DNA of 64,000 nucleotides from Flavobacterium sp. N3904 (GTDB taxonomy: Bacteria; Bacteroidota; Bacteroidia; Flavobacteriales; Flavobacteriaceae). This document shows positions 33,966-41,916 of this stretch, piece after piece (the first letter of the stretch is position 1; the number at the start of each line of letters is the position of its first letter). Location of the stretch: positions 4,071,501-4,135,500 of the forward strand of contig NZ_CP110009.1 of assembly GCF_025947305.1 (NCBI RefSeq), read 5' to 3'. The notes under the pieces are model-generated. The model was not told the DNA's origin. It worked only from the letters and a program-made list of their open reading frames with translations, and ran no database searches. The position numbers were made by a program, and so were the translations under genes.

Positions 33966-36125
33966 ATGGCGCAATCCACTCTTTATTTCTACAATGCAAC
34001 AGGACAAGAAAATAACATAATTGTCTCTAATCAGGAGACACGAAAAACTGCAATACTTTTAAAATCATATTTGGATCAAGCTTTTGAGAACTCTTTTCGA
34101 ATTGAATCAGAAAATAAAACCAACAATAATCCAAAAATAATTCTCACAATCACAGCAAATCAAAATGAAGAAAATGATAATGCTTTTGTAATTAAGAGTG
34201 ACGAAAACAATCTGTATCTGATTGCTTCAAGTGAAAAAAATCTGCGATACGCGGTGTATACATTACTGGAAACTTGGGGCTTTAGAAAATATACTGCAAA
34301 AGAAAGCTTTATTCCTAAGTTAACTCAGGCGACGTTTCCAAAAAACACGACTCAAGTCCACAAACCTTCATTTGAATATCGGGTGTTATTTTATCCGGAT
34401 TCTTATGATGAAGCTTTCAGGGATTGGCATAAACTCGACTGGCATATTGATGATTTTGGCCTTTGGGGACATTCCTTTTATAAATTAGTAAGTGCTAAAG
34501 AATATTTCAAAACAAATCCTGAATTTTTTGCTTATTACGAAGGAAACCGAAACAGCGAATCTTTGTGTATGTCAAATGATACGGTGGTTGACATCATTTC
34601 TGAAAAGATGAAGCAACTCATCCTCGAAAACCCAAAAGCCAAATTCTTTTCCGTAAGTCAAAATGATGATGTTATATATTGCGAATGCGACCGATGTAAA
34701 GTTCTAAACAAAAAATATGGTGGTCCTCAAGGCTCTTTTTATTATTTTCTAAATAAAATTGCAGCCCGATTTCCAGATACAAAAATCACCACATTAGCTT
34801 ATCTTCATACGTATCGCGCTCCAGTAAATTTAAAAATTGAACCCAATATTTATACGCTTTTCTGCCCCATCGAAATGAATCGCGGCAAATCCATTATAGA
34901 AGCACCAAACAACAAAGCTTTTCTTAGTATACTCAGTAATTGGAGTGCAACCTCACCACATTTATACTTATGGGACTATACGGTAGAATTTACAAACTAC
35001 CTCTCCCCTTTTCCGAATTTTCAAACTTTTTCAAAAAACTACAAACTCTTTGAGCAAAATCAGGTCAAAGGACTTTTTGTACAAGGATATGCAGATGTTC
35101 CTGGTGATTTGTACGAATTAAGGCAATACATTTTAGCCAAAATAATATGGGATACCCAAACTGATGTTGATGCTGTAACCACTGATTTTCTAAATGGTTT
35201 TTATGGAAATGCTGCACCTTTCGTTAAAAAATATATTGATTTGCTTTCCCAATATCAGGAAAAAACAAATCGGTATCTAGATATATATTCAGATCCTATA
35301 CAAAGTAGAAATTCCTTTCTGACTCCTGAAGCTATGGATCAATACGATCAAATAATTGATCAAGCTGAAAAGGCTGTCAATAAAAATCCTGTTCTGACCA
35401 AACGCATTTTAAAACTAAGACTAGCCCTTGAATATGTATATTTTGAGCAATCCAAGTTTTATGGTAAAGACAAACATGGAATGTTTGCAGGAAAAAACAA
35501 AGACGATGGCGGCAAAAAGCTAAGAGAACGGGTTTTAAACTTTACAAAGAATTGTAACGAATTTGGAATATATGAGCTCAGCGAAGGTGGGCTGACTCCT
35601 GATCAATATTATGAAGAATGGCTGAGTATTGAAAAAAACAACTGCAATCATTTAGGAGAAAATCTCGAAGTCCGTTTTTTGACTCCCCCAGCAGAAGAAT
35701 ACAAAGGCAAAGGAAGTTATGGATTGGTTGACGGTGTAAGAGGATACAAAAATCCTGCAATAAACTGGATTGGTTGGTATGGCATTAATCCAGAAATTGG
35801 ACTATATGTCCAAAAATTGGATTTTAACACCATTATAATCAATTCCTTGAGCGATCAAAGACATTGGATTTTTACACCCAAAACAATTAGCCTCTATGGA
35901 CTTAAAAAAAACAAATGGGAACTTATAACCCAGTTGAAAAGTGGAAAACTTACAGAAAATACGGAAGTAAATATAAAAAAATGGGAATTTAAATCAGAGA
36001 ACTTCATCCAATACGAAGTCCTAAAAATTGAAGTCGAAAACCAAAAAGAATTGCCTTATTGGAGAAAACGAAAAAACAAAAAGCCAATGGTAATGATCGA
36101 TGAAATTGAGCTTTATAAAAAATAG
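33966..36125 (+). CDS. DUF4838 domain-containing glycosidase-like protein (signal peptide out of frame)
   Basis: A DUF4838 protein of 719 residues from the ATG at 33966; an in-frame TTG at 33942 would add eight. It has an N-terminal region like those preceding GH20/GH67 catalytic domains, a central barrel-like part with FSVSQNDD near residue 232 and a CECDRC cysteine cluster, and a C-terminal discoidin-like module (about 560-719). Family relatives act on, or resemble enzymes for, glycans. An ATG at 33901 starts a good signal peptide that runs into frame with this gene only if one G is added near 33969 (giving SWAQSTLYF). I infer a frameshift or sequence error. Confidence 0.75.
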   Translation: MAQSTLYFYNATGQENNIIVSNQETRKTAILLKSYLDQAFENSFRIESENKTNNNPKIILTITANQNEENDNAFVIKSDENNLYLIASSEKNLRYAVYTLLETWGFRKYTAKESFIPKLTQATFPKNTTQVHKPSFEYRVLFYPDSYDEAFRDWHKLDWHIDDFGLWGHSFYKLVSAKEYFKTNPEFFAYYEGNRNSESLCMSNDTVVDIISEKMKQLILENPKAKFFSVSQNDDVIYCECDRCKVLNKKYGGPQGSFYYFLNKIAARFPDTKITTLAYLHTYRAPVNLKIEPNIYTLFCPIEMNRGKSIIEAPNNKAFLSILSNWSATSPHLYLWDYTVEFTNYLSPFPNFQTFSKNYKLFEQNQVKGLFVQGYADVPGDLYELRQYILAKIIWDTQTDVDAVTTDFLNGFYGNAAPFVKKYIDLLSQYQEKTNRYLDIYSDPIQSRNSFLTPEAMDQYDQIIDQAEKAVNKNPVLTKRILKLRLALEYVYFEQSKFYGKDKHGMFAGKNKDDGGKKLRERVLNFTKNCNEFGIYELSEGGLTPDQYYEEWLSIEKNNCNHLGENLEVRFLTPPAEEYKGKGSYGLVDGVRGYKNPAINWIGWYGINPEIGLYVQKLDFNTIIINSLSDQRHWIFTPKTISLYGLKKNKWELITQLKSGKLTENTEVNIKKWEFKSENFIQYEVLKIEVENQKELPYWRKRKNKKPMVMIDEIELYKK

Positions 36126-36567
36126 CGAATTAAATTTATGATTCTAAATTCAAACCAAATCCCAATGACAGCAAGCAATAAAGCTCTTTTTTAGAGTTTT
36201 ATTATTCAATAAAAAAGTAAAAACATACAACTTACAAAATCGTTTTTACGAAGAGTTACATCCAACGTAAGCATAGCAAACTGACAAAAAAAATAAAACA
36301 CATTGTTTTATTTTTTTACAATTAATCGTAATTAATTATTCTTTTTGCGCCCCCAAGCAAAACTTTTATTTTTTTCACTTCGCCCTTAAAAAATTTGAGA
36401 ATAAATTAAGATTCTTTAGCAAAATTTTATGCTTTTTAAAAATCCCACAAAAAATCTTGGCACAGTTGTTGGTAGTACAGTAGAAATGTATTTTAACAGA
36501 TTTAAATGCATTTTATCGAAGTTATGAAAATAGTGAATCAACTGAAGGACAATAAAAAATAAAAAAC
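36126..36567. other. Long intergenic region with a sigma-54-like promoter
   Basis: 442 bases without a gene on either strand. It is very AT-rich. The one clear element is the -24/-12 motif at 36457-36473. I see no other ORF, RNA or terminator of note here. Confidence 0.55.
36457..36473 (+). promoter_or_regulatory. Sigma-54-type -24/-12 promoter for the response regulator
   Basis: TTGGCAC at 36457-36463 is followed after 5 bases by TTGG at 36469-36472. The spacing matches the RpoN consensus TTGGCAC-N5-TTGC, with one mismatch (G for C in the -12 box). The start would fall roughly 80 bases before the ATG at 36568. AT-rich upstream DNA could hold enhancer sites. Confidence 0.55.
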
Positions 36568-36990
36568 ATGAATAATTCAAATTTTAAAATATTAATAGCA
36601 GAGGACGATGTTCTAATGGTTAAAATCTTGGAGTTCATTCTAAAAAAAGAAGGGTACCAAGTAACATCATGCAAAGATGGTTTGAGCGCAATTGAAAAAA
36701 TTCCGATACTCATACCCGATTTGATTATTACCGATATAATGCTACCATTTCGTTCTGGATTAGAAATTATTGGTTATACGAAAGAAAATTTTGAAAGCAT
36801 TCCTGTAATTGTTGTCTCTTCACTAGGAGAAGAAGAAGGAACAGTTGTAGAAGCCTTTAATCTTGGTGCTGATGATTTTGTTTCAAAACCATTTAACCCC
36901 AACGAACTATTGCTTAGAGTTAAAAGATTATTTGCAAAAAAGAATTACAGTTTAAAACCTAAAGAATTCGAAGTTAGCATTAGTGCTTAG
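36568..36990 (+). CDS. Stand-alone receiver-domain response regulator
   Basis: 140 residues: one CheY-like receiver with the acidic pair Asp13/Asp14, phosphoacceptor Asp56 (IITDIMLPF), Ser84/Ser85 in place of the Thr switch and Lys107 (VSKPF). About 20 extra residues follow without a DNA-binding domain, so output must be by protein contact. It is preceded by a sigma-54-like promoter and follows the exopolysaccharide-type cluster, which could make it a regulator of that system. The partner kinase is unknown; the tandem kinases at 22304-26694 are candidates only by proximity. Confidence 0.88.
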   Translation: MNNSNFKILIAEDDVLMVKILEFILKKEGYQVTSCKDGLSAIEKIPILIPDLIITDIMLPFRSGLEIIGYTKENFESIPVIVVSSLGEEEGTVVEAFNLGADDFVSKPFNPNELLLRVKRLFAKKNYSLKPKEFEVSISA

Positions 36991-37006
36991 CAATAACATG
37001 TTATTG
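36991..37006. promoter_or_regulatory. Perfect 16-bp palindrome after the response regulator stop
   Basis: CAATAACATGTTATTG is a perfect inverted repeat starting one base after the TAG stop codon. It resembles a dimeric repressor operator in form and lies 20 bases upstream of the terminator. Binding protein unknown; it may also be chance. Confidence 0.35.
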
Positions 37007-37011
37007 TTTTG

Positions 37012-37060
37012 AAACCTCTAATTATTATTTCCCCAAGTAATTTTTTAGAGGTTTTCTCTT
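37012..37060 (+). terminator. Terminator of the response regulator gene
   Basis: A 10-bp perfect stem, AAACCTCTAA with TTAGAGGTTT, has a loop of about 23 bases that may itself pair partly. It is followed by TCTCTTT. The long loop lowers confidence. Confidence 0.6.
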
Positions 37061-37134
37061 TATAAATGCCTTCTAATTAATTGAAAGAGTAACATCTAAA
37101 AACCTTCTTCGGGCAAAATTGATAGATCATTTTC

Positions 37135-37162
37135 TTGCTTACTTTCAAAAAACCTATCTTTG
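37135..37162 (+). promoter_or_regulatory. Promoter of the DEAD-box helicase gene
   Basis: TTG at 37135-37137 and TATCTTTG at 37155-37162 are separated by 17 bases, fitting the Bacteroidota -33/-7 pattern. The -7 box ends 18 bases before the ATG at 37181. Confidence 0.65.
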
Positions 37163-37180
37163 CACAAAATTAAAACACAA

Positions 37181-38533
37181 ATGAGCACTTTCGAACAATT
37201 CAATCTTCCTAAATCAGTCCAAAAAGCAATAGACGATTTAGGTTTTACGTCCCCAACTCCTATTCAGGAAAAAACTTTTTCTGTGATAATGTCTGGTCGT
37301 GATATGATGGGAATTGCACAAACAGGTACCGGTAAAACATTTGCCTATTTATTACCTTTATTAAAATTATACAAATTTACTCCAGGTCATACTCCAAAAA
37401 TAGTAATCCTCGTTCCAACCCGTGAACTAGTAGTTCAGGTTGTTGAAGAAGTGGAGAAACTAACAAAATACATGTCGGTTCGTACTGTTGGTATTTTTGG
37501 TGGAGTAAACATCAATACCCAAAAAACAACAGTTTATCAAGGTTGTGATATCTTGGTGGGAACTCCCGGAAGAATCATGGATTTAACATTAGACAATGTA
37601 ATCCGTTTTGAAGAAATGCAAAAATTGGTTATCGATGAGTTTGACGAAATGTTGAATTTAGGTTTCCGTACCCAATTGACAGCGATTTTGGCTATGATGC
37701 CAAAAAAACGTCAAAACATATTATTCTCTGCAACAATGACCGATGAAGTAGATGCCATTTTGAATGATTATTTTGATTATCCAGAAGAAGTTACGCTATC
37801 AGCATCAGGAACTCCTTTGGAAAATATTGCACAGATTTCTTATCAAGCACCAAATTTCAATACCAAAATCAATCTTTTAAAGCATTTATTGGAAACCAAC
37901 GAATACATGAGTCGTGTTTTGGTTTTTGTGAATAACAAAAAGATATCGGATATGGTTCACGAACGCATCGAAGAAGATTTTGAAGGTCAATTTGGGGTAA
38001 TTCACTCCAACAAATCCCAAAATTACCGTTTGAGTACAATGGCCTCCTTTCAGGAAGGGACTCTTCGTGGTTTGATTACTACCGATATCATGGCAAGAGG
38101 TTTGGATATCTCGAATATTACACACGTAATCAACTTCGAAATGCCCGAATTACCCGAATTATATATGCACCGTATTGGTAGAACAGGACGTGCCGATGCT
38201 ACAGGAACGGCAATCAGTTTTATTGCACCTAGAGAAGAAGAATCAAAAGTAGCTATTGAAATTTTAATGAATACTGAACTTGTTGTTGAAACTTTTCCTG
38301 AAGAAGTAGAAGTTTCTGCAAAATTAATCGAACCTGAAAAAGACAGACAGCCGATAAAGTTTTTGATGAAAAAACAAAAACTGGAAGGTGATGGTGCTTT
38401 TCAGGAAAAAAGCAAAAAGAACAAGAAAGTCAATTTGGGTGGACCAGGAGTAACCAAGAAAAAAACACATGGATCTGTAAATAGAAACATGTTGAAAACA
38501 AGAGACAAAAAAAGGAAAGACAAAAACAAATAG
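37181..38533 (+). CDS. DEAD/DEAH-box ATP-dependent RNA helicase
   Basis: 450 residues from the ATG at 37181 (a TTG start at 37160 lies within the promoter). Helicase motifs in order: Q-motif PTPIQEKT, motif I AQTGTGKT (47-54), PTREL, GTPGR, motif II as DEFD rather than DEAD, SAT, ARGLDI and HRIGRTGR. A Lys-rich disordered tail of roughly 80 residues follows (KKNKKVN, KKRKDKNK), typical of RhlE-like helicases. It probably unwinds RNA in ribosome assembly or decay; the exact role is unknown. Confidence 0.94.
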   Translation: MSTFEQFNLPKSVQKAIDDLGFTSPTPIQEKTFSVIMSGRDMMGIAQTGTGKTFAYLLPLLKLYKFTPGHTPKIVILVPTRELVVQVVEEVEKLTKYMSVRTVGIFGGVNINTQKTTVYQGCDILVGTPGRIMDLTLDNVIRFEEMQKLVIDEFDEMLNLGFRTQLTAILAMMPKKRQNILFSATMTDEVDAILNDYFDYPEEVTLSASGTPLENIAQISYQAPNFNTKINLLKHLLETNEYMSRVLVFVNNKKISDMVHERIEEDFEGQFGVIHSNKSQNYRLSTMASFQEGTLRGLITTDIMARGLDISNITHVINFEMPELPELYMHRIGRTGRADATGTAISFIAPREEESKVAIEILMNTELVVETFPEEVEVSAKLIEPEKDRQPIKFLMKKQKLEGDGAFQEKSKKNKKVNLGGPGVTKKKTHGSVNRNMLKTRDKKRKDKNK

Positions 38534-38567
38534 AAGACAGTGAGCAGTATTCAGTAATAAGTCTATT

Positions 38568-38606
38568 AAACAAATAGCCCATGTTTGAACATGGGCTATT
38601 TGTTTT
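38568..38606. terminator. Bidirectional terminator between the helicase and lactonase genes
   Basis: A perfect 18-bp stem (38568-38585 with 38588-38605) around AACAAATAGCCC-type sequence, with a 2-base TG loop, is followed by a T run on the plus strand. It sits between convergent genes. Confidence 0.9.
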
Positions 38607-38665
38607 TTAAGAGTAAAATTAAAACCTAACTTGATTTATTGCGATTAGCAAAACTCACAACAGAT

Positions 38666-39775
38666 TTACTTTGCAAACACCAAACAAACCGGTGAACATA
38701 ATTCTATTTTTTTTCCGGTGTCCGTAAGAGCTCCCGTCAATTTATCAATTTTAAAAATTATAATATCACTGGTGTATTGATGTGCTACCAAAAGAAATTT
38801 TCCTGTGGGGTCAATCGCAAAATTTCTCGGTCCTTTACCCAAAGTGCTCGTTTGCCCTTTTGCTTCCAATTTTCCATTTTTTAAAATTTTAAAAATAGAA
38901 ATAGTATTAGCTTCCCCTCTGTTGGTCGCATACAAAAATCTACCATCAGGAGAAATATGGATGTCGGCAGAACTAAAAGTGCCGGTAAAACCATCGGCCA
39001 AAATAGTGTTATCAGCTACTTTTTTTAAGGCTCCATTGGCATAACTAAAAGTAGTCAATGACCCATCTAGTTCATGCAATAAATACACGAATTTGCCATC
39101 ATTACTAAATATTAAATGTCGTGGTCCACTCCCTGGAGTTACTGCAACACTGTCTTTTATTTTTAAAATTTCGCTTGAAGAATTTGGAAAATAACTATAC
39201 AAATAGACTTTATCATTCCCCAAATCATTAGCCAAAACATATTTTTTGTCTGGCGAAAAATAAACCATGTGAACATGTGGCTTTTCTTGTCTTTGCTCAT
39301 TTATCCCTTTACCATAATGCTGAATTACCTGCTTAGCTTCCGTTAAACTTCCATCAGATTTTTTACCAAAAACAGAAATATTACCTCCAGAATAATTAGC
39401 AACTATCACATTCTTATCATCATTGATAAGATAACATGGGTCGGCACCTTTGGAACTTTCTTTATTAATGAAACTAATTTTTCCACTTTTGGATTCAAAT
39501 CCAAAAGAACTTACAGTACTTTCCCCTCCGTTTTCATTTACTGCATATATAAATTTCTCATCTTTTGAAAGCGACAAATAACTAGGATTTACAGAGCTTT
39601 CTGAAGTACTTTTAAGTTTAATTTCTGCAGTATTGGTATCAAAATCAAACACATAAATCCCTTTACTTTCGCAAGGTTTGGTATATGTACCTACAAGAAG
39701 ATTAATTTTATTGTTTTGTGCTTGCATCGAAGTTACCGTAGCGATTAATAGGAGAAAAAGATGGGATTTTTTCAT
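38666..39775 (-). CDS. Exported lactonase family beta-propeller (6-phosphogluconolactonase-like)
   Basis: 369 residues of the seven-bladed beta-propeller lactonase family (PF10282). It starts with a signal peptide MKKSHLFLLLIATVTSMQAQ, so the protein should be periplasmic. Family marks include LLVGTYTKPCESKGIYVFDF, NPSYLSLSKDEKFIYAVNE and GSGPRHLIFSNDGKFVYLLHE. Cytoplasmic relatives hydrolyse 6-phosphogluconolactone, but an exported copy is more likely to act on another lactone or substrate. It lies between convergent genes and has no operon partner. Confidence 0.85.
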   Translation of the reverse strand: MKKSHLFLLLIATVTSMQAQNNKINLLVGTYTKPCESKGIYVFDFDTNTAEIKLKSTSESSVNPSYLSLSKDEKFIYAVNENGGESTVSSFGFESKSGKISFINKESSKGADPCYLINDDKNVIVANYSGGNISVFGKKSDGSLTEAKQVIQHYGKGINEQRQEKPHVHMVYFSPDKKYVLANDLGNDKVYLYSYFPNSSSEILKIKDSVAVTPGSGPRHLIFSNDGKFVYLLHELDGSLTTFSYANGALKKVADNTILADGFTGTFSSADIHISPDGRFLYATNRGEANTISIFKILKNGKLEAKGQTSTLGKGPRNFAIDPTGKFLLVAHQYTSDIIIFKIDKLTGALTDTGKKIELCSPVCLVFAK

Positions 39776-39887
39776 GTTTTTATATTTTTCAGAACAGCTA
39801 AATTACTTATTAAATTCTTAACTACCCTTATTTGCTTTCAATTTTGAAAAATTATAACAACATTATAATAAACTGTCAACAAATTTG

Positions 39888-39895
39888 TATTTTTG
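39888..39895 (+). promoter_or_regulatory. -7 box upstream of the BatA-type gene
   Basis: TATTTTTG matches TAnnTTTG, 61 bases before the ATG at 39957. No clear -33 element is seen. Confidence 0.4.
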
Positions 39896-39956
39896 ACTCT
39901 CAAAATTCAATGAACTCCATTGTTATAAAATCCTGTGAAGCAAACAAAATCTCAGA

Positions 39957-41885
39957 ATGCACTTTAAACAACCCGAAATTCTATACTTTCTATTCTTACT
40001 GATTGTTCCAATTTTGGTGCATTTATTTCAATTAAGACGTTTCAAAAAAGAATATTTTACCAATGTACGATTCCTAAAAGCACTTTCGATTCAAACCCGG
40101 AAAAGCTCCAAAATCAAAAAATGGTTGCTTTTAGCTTGTAGAATGCTATTGCTAACCTGCATTATTCTTGCCTTTGCCCAGCCTTTTTTTGAGTCAAAAG
40201 ACAACAAAAATGCCAACAATGAAATGTACATTATTCTTGACAATTCTTTTAGTATGCAAGCCAAAGGAAAGAAAGGAGAATTGTTAAAACGTGCGATTCA
40301 AGAATTATTGGAGGAAACTCCTGAAAATGTCAATTTCTCTTTATTGACCAATACTGATAATTACTGGAATACAGACATAAAAACCATTCGAAGTGAATTG
40401 CAAAATTTAAAATACAGTGCAACTCCTTTTCTATTGGACAACATTATAGCCAAAGTTAAAGCCCATAAATCAGCTTTCAAAAAAGACATTGTAATTATTA
40501 CAGATGCGGTGGGCCTAACTCCAAATCAATTGAAAAATATTGGCACCGAAAATATTCCGTATTTTATTATTCCAAAAGCAGAGCAAAAAAACAACGTAGC
40601 TATTGACAGTGTTTTTATTCGTCAGACATTAGATGATTTTTACGAACTGAGTGTCACTACCACAAATTACAGTACAGACTTCAAACCCGTTCCTGTTGCT
40701 TTGTACAATCAAAACAAACTGATTGCCAAAACTATCATTAATTTTAAAAACAAAAAAGAAACCATCAATTTCACCATTCCGAAGCAAGCTTTTCATGGCT
40801 ATGTTTCCATAGAAGACAACGATTTAGCTTACGACAACAAGTTATTTTTTAGCATTTCAAAAATAAAAAAGGTAAATGTTGTCAGTATTGGAACCGCAGA
40901 AAAAAGCAATTTCCTAGCTCGAATTTACACAAATGATGAATTTAATTATCAAAATTACACTTTAGGAACTTTGGATTACAACAGCATTGACCAACAAGAT
41001 GCAATTGTTTTGAACGAACTGGATGAAATCCCTCAAGCATTACAAACTACTTTAAAATCTTTTGTAAACAAAGGCGGAAACCTCATTGTAATTCCGTCCG
41101 AAAAGGCTTCAATTTCTGATTTAAATGCATTACTGAATCAATTTGGCTCCACACAATTCCAATCGTTAGAATCGAATGAAAAATTAATTACCAAAATCAA
41201 TTTTAGTCATCCATTATTCGCCGGTGTTTTCGAAAATAAAATCAATAATTTTCAATATCCAAAGACCAAAAAAGATTTTACTATTTCTAATAGCAGTCCG
41301 GCAATTTTAAATTTTGAGGATCAATCCCCATTTTTAATAGGGGTACGAAATGCTGTTTCCTCAGTTTATGTGTTTTCGGCACCATTAAACACTTTGAATT
41401 CAAACTTTCAACAGTCTCCGTTGATTGTTCCTGTATTTTACAAAATGGCTTTAAGCAAGCAAAACAGTGGTATTAATGCCAATACTATTGGGAATAACAC
41501 TTCCTATCTTGTTCCTGTTTTGTTGTCTAAAGATGAAATTCTAACGGTAAAAAATACAGAAGAACAATTCATTCCGGTGCAGCAACAATTAAACAATAAA
41601 GTTCAATTATTTTTTAATGATCTGCCAGAAAAAGCAGGTAATTACACGATTTATGATTCCAAAAAACCAATAGAAAACCTCAGTTTTAATTATTCTAGAA
41701 CCGAGAGCAATCTGGATCAAGACAACGAAAATATATTATCCGATTATAAAACAAGTGATTCCATCGCAACCATTTTTGATACGTTACAAACCAGCCGAAG
41801 TGACAATCAAATTTGGAAATGGTTTATTATCTTTGCGCTACTCTTCCTTGCATTGGAAATGGCAATTATCAAATTTGTGAAATAA
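39957..41885 (+). CDS. BatA domain / vWA-like membrane protein
   Basis: 642 residues. The N-terminal part is a BatA-type domain (QPEILYFLFLLIVPILVHLFQLRRFKKE) with two membrane helices (about 5-25 and 58-78). A von Willebrand A-like region follows (IILDNSFSMQAKG, a MIDAS DxSxS form, near residues 92-104), then a large soluble domain, and a C-terminal helix anchors the protein. Bat proteins form an aerotolerance-related complex in Bacteroidota; this single-gene relative has an unknown task. It precedes a dihydroorotase-like gene by 31 bases. Confidence 0.82.
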   Translation: MHFKQPEILYFLFLLIVPILVHLFQLRRFKKEYFTNVRFLKALSIQTRKSSKIKKWLLLACRMLLLTCIILAFAQPFFESKDNKNANNEMYIILDNSFSMQAKGKKGELLKRAIQELLEETPENVNFSLLTNTDNYWNTDIKTIRSELQNLKYSATPFLLDNIIAKVKAHKSAFKKDIVIITDAVGLTPNQLKNIGTENIPYFIIPKAEQKNNVAIDSVFIRQTLDDFYELSVTTTNYSTDFKPVPVALYNQNKLIAKTIINFKNKKETINFTIPKQAFHGYVSIEDNDLAYDNKLFFSISKIKKVNVVSIGTAEKSNFLARIYTNDEFNYQNYTLGTLDYNSIDQQDAIVLNELDEIPQALQTTLKSFVNKGGNLIVIPSEKASISDLNALLNQFGSTQFQSLESNEKLITKINFSHPLFAGVFENKINNFQYPKTKKDFTISNSSPAILNFEDQSPFLIGVRNAVSSVYVFSAPLNTLNSNFQQSPLIVPVFYKMALSKQNSGINANTIGNNTSYLVPVLLSKDEILTVKNTEEQFIPVQQQLNNKVQLFFNDLPEKAGNYTIYDSKKPIENLSFNYSRTESNLDQDNENILSDYKTSDSIATIFDTLQTSRSDNQIWKWFIIFALLFLALEMAIIKFVK

Positions 41886-41916
41886 AAATTCAGTTTCTAA
41901 AAACGACACCAAACAC

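Noticed and set aside
37160..37180. TTG start for the helicase
   Set aside because: It overlaps the -7 promoter box; the ATG at 37181 gives the expected N-terminus.
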